NCBI RefSeq assembly: GCF_901827155.1
Contig: NZ_LR594659.1
Span: forward strand, 496,001 to 560,000
Direction: 5' to 3'
DNA from: Variovorax sp. PBL-H6
Lineage (GTDB): Bacteria; Pseudomonadota; Gammaproteobacteria; Burkholderiales; Burkholderiaceae_C
DNA length: 64,000 bases
Shown here piece after piece: positions 9,169-18,416 of the stretch. The notes beneath the pieces were generated by a model. It saw nothing but the letters and a program-made list of their open reading frames with translations, had not been told where the DNA came from and did not search any database. Within the stretch, counting starts at the first letter, position 1; each line of letters starts with the position of its first letter. The position numbers were made by a program, and so were the translations under genes.

Positions 9169-10473
9169 CTAGGCCTGCGCCAACTGGATTGCCGGTCGCC
9201 TCGACAAGCCCCCGGTGAACGCGAAGTCCACCTCGGGCGCAAGCCCGCTCACGATGCGCGCGATCGACTTGCCCGAGCCGCATGAATGCGTCCAGCCGAG
9301 CGTGCCATGGCCCGTATTGAGGAAGAGGTTGGGCATCTTCGTCGCGCCGATCAAGGGGACATTGCTGGGTGTCGCTGGCCGAAGACCTGTCCAGAATTGC
9401 GCCTGCGTGCTGTCTCCGGCGCCGGGGAACAGTTCTTCGACGCGCCGCACGATCGCCTCGCAGCGAACGCGGTTCAGGTCGCGGTCGTAGCCGTTGAGTT
9501 CGGCCGTGCCCGCGACGCGCAGCCGGTCGCCGGCGGCCGACGTGTAGCGAGAAAACACGAGCTTGAATTCATCGTCCGTCAACGACACCTGGTAAGCCTT
9601 GGACGCATCCTTGACCGGCAGGGTGACCGAATAGCCTTTCGCCGGATAGATCGGCAGCCGGATGCCCAGCGGTGCCGCGTAGAGCGGGCTGAGCGAACCC
9701 ATGGCGAGCACGAAGGCATCGCCGCGGATGCGTTGGAAGCGACCTTCGTGGTCGGTCGCTTCGACGTGATCGACCTGACCGCCAGCCTCGCGAATCGCGG
9801 TGATCGTGTGGCTCATCAGGAACTTGACGCCCGCTGCTGCGCAGATGTTGACCAGTTCGCGCGCGAAGCGATTGGCGTCGCCCGACTCGTCTTCGGCCGT
9901 GTAGGTGGCGCCGGCCAGCTGCGGTCGGATGTGCGCCAGGGCGGGCTCGATCTTCACCGCCTCCTCGGCCGAAATTACCTCGCGCTCACAGCCCAGTGCG
10001 CGCATTTGCTGCGCCGGCTTCAACGCACCGTCGAACTCCTTCTGCGTGGTGTAGAAGTGCAGGATGCCCTGCGTGCGTTGCTCGTAGGCAAGACCGGTGT
10101 CGGCGCGCAATTGCTGCAGCGTCTCGCGGCTGTAGGTCCCCAGGCGCACGATCTGCTCGATGTTGTGGCGCGTGCGCGCGGGCGAGCATTCCCGCAGGAA
10201 TTGCAGGCCCCAGAGCCATTGACGCATATCCGCGCGAATGCGAAACAGCAGCGGCGCATCTTCCTTGCCGAGCCATTGCAGTACCTTGATGGGCGCACTC
10301 GGGTTAGCCCAGGGTTCGGCGTGGCTCACCGAGATCTGCCCGCCATTGGCGAAGCTGGTTTCGGCGGCCGGCGTGGCCTGGCGGTCGATGACCGTCACTT
10401 CGTGGCCGAGTTGCTGAAGGTAGTAAGCCGAGGTGACGCCGAGCAGGCCGGCGCCGAGAACGATCACGCGCAT
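9169..10473 (-). CDS. dadA: D-amino acid dehydrogenase (DadA-type FAD oxidoreductase)
   Basis: 434 residues. It begins with the FAD-binding motif [19 protein letters not shown] (GxGxxG), followed by the acidic end of the second strand (VTVIDR). Further DadA features are [19 protein letters not shown] and the C-terminal [16 protein letters not shown]. The family oxidatively deaminates D-amino acids, and some members also glycine, to 2-oxo acids, feeding electrons to the respiratory chain. Start ATG 10473 is chosen because the Rossmann strand begins there, with AAAGGG upstream. A tandem glycine riboswitch and terminator-like platform lie in the leader, implying glycine-dependent expression. A glycine- or glycine-betaine-derived role is therefore worth considering alongside D-alanine. 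Confidence 0.88.
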   Translation of the reverse strand: MRVIVLGAGLLGVTSAYYLQQLGHEVTVIDRQATPAAETSFANGGQISVSHAEPWANPSAPIKVLQWLGKEDAPLLFRIRADMRQWLWGLQFLRECSPARTRHNIEQIVRLGTYSRETLQQLRADTGLAYEQRTQGILHFYTTQKEFDGALKPAQQMRALGCEREVISAEEAVKIEPALAHIRPQLAGATYTAEDESGDANRFARELVNICAAAGVKFLMSHTITAIREAGGQVDHVEATDHEGRFQRIRGDAFVLAMGSLSPLYAAPLGIRLPIYPAKGYSVTLPVKDASKAYQVSLTDDEFKLVFSRYTSAAGDRLRVAGTAELNGYDRDLNRVRCEAIVRRVEELFPGAGDSTQAQFWTGLRPATPSNVPLIGATKMPNLFLNTGHGTLGWTHSCGSGKSIARIVSGLAPEVDFAFTGGLSRRPAIQLAQA

Positions 10474-10527
10474 ATCAAACCCTTTGAAGGTTGCAGCGCT
10501 CGAACGCACGGAAACGGAAGCTCTTTG

Positions 10528-10563
10528 AAAAACGGGAGCAACCGGACTGTGAATCCGAGTTGC
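10528..10563 (-). terminator. riboswitch expression platform (terminator-like hairpin)
   Basis: On the minus strand GCAAC-T-CGG pairs with CCG-GTTGC around a 9-nt loop (10538-10563). TCCCG and a run of five T follow (10532-10528). It lies between the second glycine aptamer and the dadA start. It could be the switched terminator; glycine riboswitches usually turn genes on. Confidence 0.55.
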
Positions 10564-10566
10564 CGC

Positions 10567-10766
10567 TCCCCCTGTCCTCGGTACCTGAGAGTTTCACCCG
10601 CGGCGCCCGCGGCGGGTTTGCTCCTTCGGTGCATCACGTGCGTGATGGCTCTCCAGACGGCTTTGACACTTGGTGCAGTACAGGCTCGTTGCGTGAGCCG
10701 ACCTGAGCGTTCATGGGAGTTTGCGCCTTCGGTGGGACCGTCTTCTCAAGTCGGTCCGCTCTCCTG
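10567..10766 (-). promoter_or_regulatory. tandem glycine riboswitch upstream of dadA
   Basis: Read on the minus strand, two aptamers follow one another. Aptamer 1 (about 10766-10681) has GGAGAGC, CACCGAAGGCGCAAACTC and CGCTCAGG. Aptamer 2 (10656-10567) has GGAGAGCC, GCACCGAAGGAGCAAACC and ACTCTCAGGTACC, followed by GGACAGGGGG. These GGAGAG, ACCGAAGG-GCAAAC and CTCAGG blocks are the conserved core of the gcvT-type glycine aptamer, and two copies with a short linker are the classic cooperative arrangement. The next gene is dadA rather than gcvT. The trehalase gene ends 71 nt upstream on the same strand, so the promoter is in that gap or inside trehalase. Confidence 0.9.
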
Positions 10767-10836
10767 CGGCTGCGAGTCTAGTCGAGTCGCTGTTGAATGT
10801 CGAGGACGCAGCCGCCACGCCGGCGCCGACAACCGC

Positions 10837-12525
10837 TCACAGGTGCCGCGGCGACGGATCATGCGAGACGCAGCGCCCGGCACTGTGTCTCGGCCGTTTC
10901 TGCAACAGCGCGCTCGTGACGCCGTTCGTCCACCCGAACCCGTCCTGCAACGGATACTCCCCGCCGCCGCCGCCCGCGGATCGCTCTTCCTTTACCGAGC
11001 GCAGCGCATACTTTTCGACCAGCTTGCCCTCGCGTTCGTACACCGCCGCGACGGTGGCGAGCCAACGGCTCGCGATCGTGCTCGAGAGCGACCGGCATCC
11101 GTAGGCGGCGAATCCCCAAATCCCCATCCACTGCAGCGGCGCCCAACCATTGGGCCGGTCCCATTGCTGGTCACTCCAGTACTCCGTGGTCGACAGTCCG
11201 CCCGGGGCGAGCATCCTTGCCGACACGGTCCCGGCCAGCGCTCGTGCCTGCGCCGGATCGGCGAGTCCCACGAAAAGAGGGACGACGGATGCGGCCGTCA
11301 GGCAGTTCCGCCGCGCGTCGCTGCGCCAGTCGTAGTCGAAGAAGGCTGCTTGCCCGGAGTCCCAGCAAAGTTCGATGACCGCGGTCCGACGTTCACGGGC
11401 GCGATCCGCAAACTCGCGGGCGCTCGCCGCATCGCCGGTACGCTTCGCAAGTTCCGCGATCTTCGCCTCCAGCTTGTAGAGGAACGCGTTGAGGTCGACC
11501 GGCAGTATGTCCGTGGTGCAGATGCTCGTCAGCGAGGGTGCCGTGGCGGCGCGCGCGTGCAACGGCACCGGGCCGCGGCCACGTGGCGGCGCTTCGCGCA
11601 ACCAGCGCGTGCTGAAGTCCCAGCCCGATTCGCACGCAGCTCGCAGATGGCGGTAGACCTCGGCGGGCTCGCGCCGGCATGCCCTCACCGTTGCCACATC
11701 CTCGAGCCACGACTCCTCGCGGGGCGTGTCCCGGTCGTCCCAGTAGCGATTGAGCAGCTTGCCGTCGCGCAGGCGCACGACGCGGCGCCCCGCCTGGCCG
11801 GGTGCGAGCCCCTCGCATCCTGCCATCCAGTAGGCATGCTCCTGGCGCAGCTGCGGCAGGAACTTCGTCTCTTCCGCGGCACCGTACCGCTGCGCGAGCT
11901 CGACCATCAGCGCAAACACCGGCGGCTGCGAGCGGCTCAGGTAGTACGTTCGCGTCCCATTCGGAATGTGCCCGTAGGTGTCGACCAGGTAGGCGAAGTT
12001 GTGGACCATGTCGCCCACCATCTGCGAGTGACCAGCGCCGGCGAGTCCCAGCATCGTGAAGTACGAGTCCCAGTAGTAGAGCTCGCCGAAGCGCCCGCCC
12101 GGCACCACGTAGGGATGCGGCAGCTGCAGCAGCGAGGCATGCGGCGGATGCACGCGGGGATGCCGAGTCAGGACTTTCCAGAGGCTCCCGATGTGCTCGC
12201 CGATGGGTTGACCCGGAACCGAGACGTACTCGCCGGTTGGAGGATGCGTGGGCCTGAAGTTCGCGTGCACGAATTCCGCGAGGTCGAAACCCGGCTCTCG
12301 GAATCTGGCGCGGTAGGCCGCGAGGATGGCTGCCGGTTCGCCGCGCGGGGCGCAGTCCACGAAGGTCTTGCTGTCGGAGAAGATGCTCGACTGCTGGACC
12401 GCGGTGAACAGCTCCTGGTAGCGATCTGCCGGCGTGAGCGTGTCGGGCGCGGGCGCCTGCGCTGCCTTTCTCGAACGCTGCGCGTCACCTTGTGTGCCGA
12501 GCACCTCGTAGTCACTGCTCGGCAT
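10837..12525 (-). CDS. trehalase, GH37 family
   Basis: 562 residues; hydrolyses trehalose to two glucoses. Both trehalase signatures are present: PGGRFGELYYWDSYF and QWDRPNGWAPLQW. The likely catalytic acid is Asp303 in ESGWDFSTRW. There is no signal peptide from ATG 12525, which suggests a cytoplasmic TreF-like enzyme; a longer frame exists upstream but overlaps the SDR gene. The N-terminal 40 residues are polar and low-complexity. The start lies inside the last 14 nt of the SDR gene, so the two are translationally coupled. A glycine-rich insert (SAGGGGGEYPLQ) occurs near the C-terminal active-site loop. The product glucose could be oxidised by the coupled SDR. Confidence 0.92.
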   Translation of the reverse strand: MPSSDYEVLGTQGDAQRSRKAAQAPAPDTLTPADRYQELFTAVQQSSIFSDSKTFVDCAPRGEPAAILAAYRARFREPGFDLAEFVHANFRPTHPPTGEYVSVPGQPIGEHIGSLWKVLTRHPRVHPPHASLLQLPHPYVVPGGRFGELYYWDSYFTMLGLAGAGHSQMVGDMVHNFAYLVDTYGHIPNGTRTYYLSRSQPPVFALMVELAQRYGAAEETKFLPQLRQEHAYWMAGCEGLAPGQAGRRVVRLRDGKLLNRYWDDRDTPREESWLEDVATVRACRREPAEVYRHLRAACESGWDFSTRWLREAPPRGRGPVPLHARAATAPSLTSICTTDILPVDLNAFLYKLEAKIAELAKRTGDAASAREFADRARERRTAVIELCWDSGQAAFFDYDWRSDARRNCLTAASVVPLFVGLADPAQARALAGTVSARMLAPGGLSTTEYWSDQQWDRPNGWAPLQWMGIWGFAAYGCRSLSSTIASRWLATVAAVYEREGKLVEKYALRSVKEERSAGGGGGEYPLQDGFGWTNGVTSALLQKRPRHSAGRCVSHDPSPRHL

Positions 12526-13279
12526 AGTTCCAGAGCAAGCCGCCATCCACCACGCTCGTCGTGCCCGTGATGTAGTCGGCGTCCGCAGAGGCCAGGAAGG
12601 CGGCCATGCCCGCGACATCGCCGGGCCGGCCCAGGCGCTTCAGAGGAATGTTCGCGAGCAAGGCATCGCGCATGGCGGGGTCGTTCAGCACGCGCGCATT
12701 GATGGGTGTCTCGATGGCACCCGGCGCGATGTTGTTGACGGTGATTCCGAAAGGCGCGAGTTCGATCGCCAGATTGCGCGTCATCATCCTCATGCCGCCC
12801 TTGCTGATGCAATAGGCAGCGAAGTGAGGGAAGGGCAGGTCCTCGTGGACAGAGCTGATGTTGATGATCCTGCCGCCGCGGCCGGCCTGCTTGCACCGGG
12901 CCGCAAAGGCCTGGGCAAGGAAGAACGCCCCCTTCAGGTTCACGTTCATCACCTCGTCGTAGTCGGCTTCGGCCACGTCGAGAAAGTCCGCTCGCCTCTC
13001 GATGCCTGCGTTGTTGACCAGGATGTCGATCGCCCCGAGCTGATCGGCCACTCTCACGAACGCTGCCTGCAACGGCTCGATCTGCGACACGTCGCACGGC
13101 ATCACGACGCATCGGCGACCCAGGCCTTCGATCTGAACGCGCAGGGCTTCCGAGCGTTCATCAGCCTGGCGGACATTGAGGGCAACGTCGGCGCCCGACT
13201 CTGCAAGACGCAGTGCGATGGCCTTGCCGATCCCCTGCGAGGCGCCGGTGACCAAGGCAGTCTTGTCGTGCAGATCCAT
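12512..13279 (-). CDS. SDR oxidoreductase, glucose 1-dehydrogenase-like
   Basis: 255 residues with the classical SDR pattern: TGASQGIG (residues 11-18), DILVNNAG, NISSVHE and the catalytic Tyr156xxxLys160 (YCISK), with PGAIETP after it. The family includes bacterial glucose 1-dehydrogenases and 3-oxoacyl reductases; the call rests on overall similarity and on coupling to trehalase. Together the pair could turn trehalose into gluconolactone with NAD(P)H production, as in osmolyte recycling. A GGAGG ribosome site precedes ATG 13279. Confidence 0.75.
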   Translation of the reverse strand: MDLHDKTALVTGASQGIGKAIALRLAESGADVALNVRQADERSEALRVQIEGLGRRCVVMPCDVSQIEPLQAAFVRVADQLGAIDILVNNAGIERRADFLDVAEADYDEVMNVNLKGAFFLAQAFAARCKQAGRGGRIINISSVHEDLPFPHFAAYCISKGGMRMMTRNLAIELAPFGITVNNIAPGAIETPINARVLNDPAMRDALLANIPLKRLGRPGDVAGMAAFLASADADYITGTTSVVDGGLLWNYAEQ

Positions 13280-13635
13280 CGAACAGGCCTCCAGAACTTA
13301 CGGGCACGCGGTAAAGACGATTCCACATGGTGATCGAGCACCGTAGACCTTCGCGACGGCGGGTGCATGTAGGAGCGGGCCGCGCAAGCATCACCGCGGG
13401 AACGCACTTGCGCCGTGCCGGGTTTTGCGGAACCCTTTTGCTGCAACTTAGGGAATGGCCACTGCCCGGAAGGTGACCCCTCGTGCGATCGCAGTTCGGG
13501 CACCCGGCTTGCTCTGACCGGTGAAAGAAGCTTCTTCGTGCTTCGGGGAGATGCCTGCCGGCACTCCCGTAGGAGCGAGGATCCCCATGATCTGCGCGCA
13601 GGCGCAGCAACGCCGCACAGCCTGGAGGCTAGACG
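13280..13635. other. divergent intergenic region, 356 nt
   Basis: This gap separates the minus-strand SDR-trehalase unit from the plus-strand methyltransferase and must hold both promoters. Near its right end is GGAGG, the methyltransferase ribosome site. I see no convincing ORF, RNA gene or strong palindrome in it. Confidence 0.5.
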
Positions 13636-14328
13636 ATGAAGGAAAGCAGAGCACGATCGGAAGACTTCGGCCCGCCCAGTCTCTCCGTCGAATCGAAGCC
13701 CGAGAGGGCCCTATCGGAGGCAGGGGTCGCCCGGGCCTACAAGCGTCTCGCGCCGGTCTATGACCTGCTTTTCGGGCAAGTGCTCGAACCCGGTCGAAGG
13801 CGGATGGCGGAGATCGTGCGCAAGCTGCAGCCCGCGTCGCTTCTCGAGGTCGGCGTCGGGACCGGGCTCGCCTTGGCCCACTATCCGCACACTTCGAGAA
13901 TCGTGGGCATCGACCTGTCCCGCGAAATGCTCGAGCGGGCGCGCGAACGTGCGCGTGCCCTGCCGGACCACCAGATCACCGTCGAGTACATGAACGCGGA
14001 GCGCACAAGCTTCGCGGACGGATCGTTCGACTGCGTCACCCTGCCTTACGTACTCTCCGTCACGCCGCGGCCAGCCGAACTGGTGCGCGAGATCCGCCGC
14101 ATATGCAAGCCGGATGGGACGATCGTCGTGCTCAACCACTTCAGTGGAAGCAGGTTCTGGTGGCTCATGGAGCGGGCCTTTCGCTCTGCGGCCGAGCACG
14201 TCGGCTTTCGATCCGACTTCCGGTACGAGGAGCAGATCCTCTCGCACGATTGGCAAGTGGCCAGCATCGAGTCCGTCAATCTGCTCGGCCTCTCCAAGCT
14301 CATCGTGCTGAAGAACCGCCGGGCCTGA
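13636..14328 (+). CDS. SAM-dependent methyltransferase, phosphatidylethanolamine N-methyltransferase (PmtA)-like
   Basis: 230 residues of class I methyltransferase fold. The SAM site is LLEVGVGTGLALAHYP, the acidic ribose contact follows in GIDLSREMLERAR, and motif II is SFDCVTLPYVLSVTP. The entry helix AYKRLAPVYDLLFGQVLEPGR is typical of rhizobial and Rhodobacter PmtA, which methylates phosphatidylethanolamine towards phosphatidylcholine at the membrane. A GGAGG ribosome site sits 8 nt before the ATG. It stands alone on the plus strand. Ubiquinone or menaquinone methyltransferases of the UbiE group are the main alternative. Confidence 0.75.
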   Translation: MKESRARSEDFGPPSLSVESKPERALSEAGVARAYKRLAPVYDLLFGQVLEPGRRRMAEIVRKLQPASLLEVGVGTGLALAHYPHTSRIVGIDLSREMLERARERARALPDHQITVEYMNAERTSFADGSFDCVTLPYVLSVTPRPAELVREIRRICKPDGTIVVLNHFSGSRFWWLMERAFRSAAEHVGFRSDFRYEEQILSHDWQVASIESVNLLGLSKLIVLKNRRA

Positions 14329-14400
14329 ATGGGGGCTCCCTTCTTCGCACACCGACCGCCCTGCGGTACCCAGCATGCTGACTCCTTCGACGACGATGCG

Positions 14401-14535
14401 CTACCGGGAGCCCGGGGCCGAATGCGCGGCCAGTTCGCCCCAGTGGCCGGCGAGCCTTCGGCAGAACTCGTGTCCATAGGTCGCGGAGCCGACCGCGTTC
14501 AGCGCCAGGATGGCCCAGCCACGCGCGCACAGCAC
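14401..14535 (-). pseudogene. possible small or decayed ORF, 44 codons
   Basis: From a GTG at 14535 the minus strand reads a coherent peptide, VLCARGWAILALNAVGSATY followed by a polar helix, ending at TAG. The same frame is open further back to a TGA just upstream but has no ATG. It could be a remnant of a small membrane protein or chance coding in GC-rich DNA. It lies directly downstream of the TPP enzyme on the same strand. Confidence 0.2.
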
Positions 14536-14584
14536 CTGCCAGAAGACATCGGCCCCGCGGCGCTTCCATCAAGGCTGGAACTCG

Positions 14585-16375
14585 TCACTCCTTCTTTTCC
14601 GGAAGGATGTGACTGAGCACCTGCCGCGCCGTGTTCGCGATCATCGAGGCGCCTTCTGCATCGCCCTTGACCAGCGACGTGACGAAGTTGCGCGCCTGCT
14701 TCAGGTTGATGTGCGGCGGGAGCGGCGGCACCTCCGGGTCGGTCTTGAATTCGAGCAGCACGGGCCGGGTCGCTGAAAGCGCCCTGTCCCATGCGGGGCC
14801 GACGGCCTCTGGCTCGTCGACGTAGATGCCTTCCAGGCCGATGAGTTCTGCGAACTTGTGATACGGCACATTCGGCAGCGTCTGGCTGGCCTCGAACTTC
14901 GGATCGCCTTCCATGATGCGCTGCTCCCAGGTGACCTGGTTCAGGTCCTCGTTGTTGAGGACCATGACGATCCAGCGCGGATCGCTCCATTGACGCCAGT
15001 ATTTCGCCACCGTGATCAGCTCGGCCATGTTGTTCATCTGCATGGCACCGTCCCCGACCATCGCGATCACCGGGCGATCGGGATGCGCGAACTTCGCGGC
15101 AATCGCGTAGGGCACGGCGGCCCCCATCGAAGCGAGCCCGCCCGACAGCGAGCACATCATTCCGCGCCGCACCTGGATGTCGCGCGCATACCAGTTGGCG
15201 CAGGAGCCGGAGTCGGAGGTCAGGATGGCGCGGTCGGGCAGCCGCCGCGACAACTCCACGAACGGCAGCTGCGGATTGACGGGCGTGGCCGCCGCCATCG
15301 CACGTTCGTGAAGCGTCTTCGCCCACGCGTCCTTCCAGCCGGCGATGTCTTCGCGCCATCCGGTGTCGGTCTTCTGATCGAGCAGCGGGAGCAATGCCTG
15401 CAGCGTGGCCTTGACGTCGCCCTCGAGGTTGACTTCCATCGGATAGCGAAGCGACAGCATGCCGGGGTCGAGGTCGACCTGGACCCCGCGCGCCTGGCCC
15501 TCCTTAGGCAGGAACTCCGCATAGGGAAAGCCGGAGCCCAGCATCAGGAACGTGTCGCAGCCGGCGATGAGTTCGTCGCTGGGCTTGGTGCCCAGGAGCC
15601 CGATGGAACCGGTGACCCACGGCAGGTCGTCGGGCAGCGCCTGCTTGCCCAGCAGCGCCTTGGCGGCGCCGGCGCCGAGCTTGTCGGCGACGGCGATGAT
15701 CTCGTCGGTCGCCGCATTGCCGCCCGCGCCCACGAGCAGGGCCACTTTCCTGCCGGCGTTGAGCGCCTCCGCCGCCCGCGACAGCTCAGCCTCGGCGGGC
15801 AGCACGCGCGGCGCGGACCAGCCGACACCGGAGAAGACCGAGCCGTGTGCACGAGGCGGCTGCTCCATCGGCATGTCCTGCAGGTCGTTCGGGATGATGA
15901 GCGCGGTGACGCACCGGCGCCCGAGCGCAATGCGGGCGGCCCGGTCGATCAGGTGGCGAACCTGGGCGGGCACGCTCGCGGTGGCGACGAAGTCGGCGGC
16001 CACGTCCTTGAACATCGCGTTCAGGTCGAGTTCCTGTTGATAGTGCGAGCCGATCGCCGTTCTCGCCTGCTGCCCGACGATCGCCAGCACCGGCACGTGG
16101 TCCATGCGCGCGTCGTAGAGGCCGGTGATCAGGTGCGAAGCGCCGGGGCCGGAGGTGGCCAGGCACACGCCCAGTTCGCCTGTGAACTTGGCATGCGCCG
16201 AGGCCATGAACGCGGCCATCTCCTCGTGCCTGGCCTGCACGAACTCGAACTTGTCGCCGGCGCGCGCGAGCCCACCCAACAGTCCGTTGATGCCATCGCC
16301 CGGATAGCCGAAGATCCGGCGAATGCCCCATTGGTGCAGGCGCTGCCAGAAGAAATCGGAGACTTTTTCAGCCAT
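14585..16375 (-). CDS. thiamine-pyrophosphate enzyme, pyruvate oxidase/acetolactate synthase-like
   Basis: 596 residues in the three-domain TPP layout: PYR domain with the activating glutamate in RHEEMAAFMA, a central domain, and a PP domain with the TPP motif GDGAMQMN closed by VLNNEDLNQ. Family members decarboxylate pyruvate or related 2-oxo acids (pyruvate oxidase, acetolactate synthase, oxalyl-CoA decarboxylase). The GYPGDGINGLLGGLARAG opening is common in stress-associated pyruvate oxidase-like proteins. No small regulatory subunit gene follows, arguing against anabolic acetolactate synthase. An in-frame GTG at 16393 is an alternative start; neither has a clear ribosome site. Confidence 0.8.
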   Translation of the reverse strand: MAEKVSDFFWQRLHQWGIRRIFGYPGDGINGLLGGLARAGDKFEFVQARHEEMAAFMASAHAKFTGELGVCLATSGPGASHLITGLYDARMDHVPVLAIVGQQARTAIGSHYQQELDLNAMFKDVAADFVATASVPAQVRHLIDRAARIALGRRCVTALIIPNDLQDMPMEQPPRAHGSVFSGVGWSAPRVLPAEAELSRAAEALNAGRKVALLVGAGGNAATDEIIAVADKLGAGAAKALLGKQALPDDLPWVTGSIGLLGTKPSDELIAGCDTFLMLGSGFPYAEFLPKEGQARGVQVDLDPGMLSLRYPMEVNLEGDVKATLQALLPLLDQKTDTGWREDIAGWKDAWAKTLHERAMAAATPVNPQLPFVELSRRLPDRAILTSDSGSCANWYARDIQVRRGMMCSLSGGLASMGAAVPYAIAAKFAHPDRPVIAMVGDGAMQMNNMAELITVAKYWRQWSDPRWIVMVLNNEDLNQVTWEQRIMEGDPKFEASQTLPNVPYHKFAELIGLEGIYVDEPEAVGPAWDRALSATRPVLLEFKTDPEVPPLPPHINLKQARNFVTSLVKGDAEGASMIANTARQVLSHILPEKKE

Positions 16376-16481
16376 GCTGGCGTGGTCATACACGGCGGCG
16401 GTGCCCGCGGTCTGTCGGACATCCTCGATGGATTGCCGCAGGCAGGCCAGCGGCTGCCGTCACCTGCGCGTCGCTATCCCT

Positions 16482-17399
16482 TCAAAGGGCGCGGACGCGC
16501 CATTGCATGCGCATCTTCAGCGTCTGCCCGGACTGCAGCGTGCGCAGCCCCGGCCGTCCTTGCAGGTGAAAGGCGTCGATCGGCTGGGTGATCGGCTCGA
16601 AGCAGAAGGCATCGCCGTCCCGGGGCCGATACATCAGGCAATAGTGGCGCTCGGCACCTCCGTCCTGCGCGAAGTCCGGCATCGCCAGGCTGAGCTGCAA
16701 TCCGTGCTCCGGCCACTCGATGCGCGCGTGGCCGCCCCAGCCGGTGTAGGCGTTGTCGACGAAGCTGCCAAAGGCGGGTGCGCCGCGCCGGAGGTCCCAG
16801 TCCTGCGGAAGGTCCTGCGTGTGCCGCGTCGGCAGCGGGTCGCTGCCGCAGAGCCAGACACCTTGCACCGGCGCGACGACGCGCGTGCCCGCCGTTCGCA
16901 TGAACCAGGGATGCACGCCCAAGCCGTAGGGCAGCGGTGCCTGGCCCAGATGCCGGACCTCGAGCGTCTGATCGAGGCCGCCGTCGACCAGGCGAAAGTG
17001 CTGGCTTGCCTCGTATTCGTACGGGTTGTCGTCGAAGCGCCGTGACTGGAGCGTCATCGTGGCGGCATCGTCGGCCAGGCCGTCGAGCTGCCAACCCTGC
17101 AGCCAGCCATCGCCATGGATGGGGTAGGGCTCGCCCGCGCGATTGGGGCGCACCGGCTGGAATTCGCCCGCCGCTTCGAAGCCGCCGCCGCTGATGCGGT
17201 TGGACCACGGCACCATCGGGAAGGAGGCCGTGCGGTACAGGTCGGGCGTGGCGCCGTCCCACGGCCGCCACAGGTCGAAGGGCCCCTCCGCGCGTTCGAT
17301 CTGCCAGGCAGCGACGCTGCCGCCGAGCGAGGGCACGAGGCCCAGGCGCTGGCGATCATGGCGAAGCCAGACCACGGGGTGCGCAGGGTTCGCACTCAT
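16482..17399 (-). CDS. aldose 1-epimerase (galactose mutarotase family)
   Basis: 305 residues of the galactose-mutarotase beta-sandwich fold. FPMVPWSNRISGG and PIHGDGWLQGWQ near residues 60-105 supply the arginine and first histidine, and LPYGLGVHPWFMR carries the second histidine. The enzyme interconverts alpha and beta anomers so that the sugar dehydrogenase gets the right form. It starts 4 nt after the lactonase stop and is the second gene of a two-gene operon. It belongs to the non-phosphorylative sugar pathway encoded around it. Confidence 0.87.
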   Translation of the reverse strand: MSANPAHPVVWLRHDRQRLGLVPSLGGSVAAWQIERAEGPFDLWRPWDGATPDLYRTASFPMVPWSNRISGGGFEAAGEFQPVRPNRAGEPYPIHGDGWLQGWQLDGLADDAATMTLQSRRFDDNPYEYEASQHFRLVDGGLDQTLEVRHLGQAPLPYGLGVHPWFMRTAGTRVVAPVQGVWLCGSDPLPTRHTQDLPQDWDLRRGAPAFGSFVDNAYTGWGGHARIEWPEHGLQLSLAMPDFAQDGGAERHYCLMYRPRDGDAFCFEPITQPIDAFHLQGRPGLRTLQSGQTLKMRMQWRVRAL

Positions 17400-17403
17400 G
17401 GGT

Positions 17404-18324
17404 TCAGCCGCCGAAGCGGAAGGCCGGCAGTCCGGGGCTGTCGACCTCGATCGCGAACAGCCCGCCGGCCAGCGGCTCGGCTGCGCGGCGGGCTTCGTCC
17501 AGCCCGGTGCTGGCCGAGGTGATGTACAGCGTGCGCAAGTCGGGTCCCCCGAAGGTGCAGTTGGTGACCTGGCTCACCGGCAGCCCGATGCGCCCCAGCT
17601 CCTCGCCGCTGGATGGGTGGTGGCAGCTCACGCAAGCGCCGGCCCAATGGGCGATCCAGAGCCGGCCCGCCGCGTCGGTCGTCATGCCGTCGGGCAGGCC
17701 GTCGCCGCGCGCGAAGCGCAGCCAGAGCCGGCGATGGGCGACGGTGCCATGTTCCGGGTCGAAGTCGTAGGCATGGATGCCGCCCTGGGCCGTATCGTTG
17801 AAGTACATCGTGCGGCCGTCCAGCGACCAGGTCGGTCCGTTGGTGACCGCGAAGCCGCTGTCATGCTGGCTGCACTTTCCATCGGGGTCGAAGCGGTACA
17901 ACGCACCACTGGGAGCCACGCAGTCGAAGTCCATGGTGCCGCCCCAGAAGCGGCCGCGGGCATCGCACTTGCCATCGTTGAAGCGGTTGGTGAGAAGTTG
18001 CGGCTCGGGCCGGTGCAGCCACTGGGGCCCGGCGCCTGCGTTCGCCGGATCGAAGAAGGCGAAGCCGCGCCGCAGCGTCACGATCAGGCCCGGTGCGTTC
18101 TCGCGTTCCGCGAGGGCCGAGATCTCTTCGGTGAAGTCCCACTGGTCCTGCTTGCCCGTCGCGGGATCGAGCCGCCACAGGCGTTTTTCGAGAATGTCGA
18201 CCCAGTACAGCGCCTGTTCGCGCGCCGACCACAGCAGCCCTTCGCCGAGGCTCGCGCCCGCGGCGTGGATGCAGCGCAGCGTGCCTTCGAAGCGCGGGGC
18301 GGGAAAGGTCGAGGAAGGGCTCAC
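17404..18324 (-). CDS. SMP-30/gluconolactonase-family sugar lactonase
   Basis: 306 residues from GTG 18324, which has GGAGA at the right distance; the open frame to the left lacks family similarity. The six-bladed propeller metal ligands are visible as LGEGLLWS (Glu), RFNDGKCDARGRFWGGTM (Asn region) and GDGLPDGMTTDAAGRLWIA (Asp). The family hydrolyses aldonolactones. In this cluster it would open the L-arabinono- or galactonolactone made by the divergent SDR dehydrogenase (18466-19260), giving the aldonate used by the dehydratase at 30528. Confidence 0.88.
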   Translation of the reverse strand: MSPSSTFPAPRFEGTLRCIHAAGASLGEGLLWSAREQALYWVDILEKRLWRLDPATGKQDQWDFTEEISALAERENAPGLIVTLRRGFAFFDPANAGAGPQWLHRPEPQLLTNRFNDGKCDARGRFWGGTMDFDCVAPSGALYRFDPDGKCSQHDSGFAVTNGPTWSLDGRTMYFNDTAQGGIHAYDFDPEHGTVAHRRLWLRFARGDGLPDGMTTDAAGRLWIAHWAGACVSCHHPSSGEELGRIGLPVSQVTNCTFGGPDLRTLYITSASTGLDEARRAAEPLAGGLFAIEVDSPGLPAFRFGG

Positions 18325-18416
18325 GGGTTGTCTCCGGTGCAAAGTGCGCGGGCCACTCGGTGCCCTTGACGCGCCGCATCGTAGCAAGGCATATTGATAA
18401 GAGAAAGTAGTCAGAC

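Noticed and set aside
7618..9172. A 500-residue C-terminal extension of PntAB
   Set aside because: It lies entirely over pntB in another frame, is Arg/His/Gly-rich and looks like a GC shadow; a frame error near 7580-7615 is more likely.
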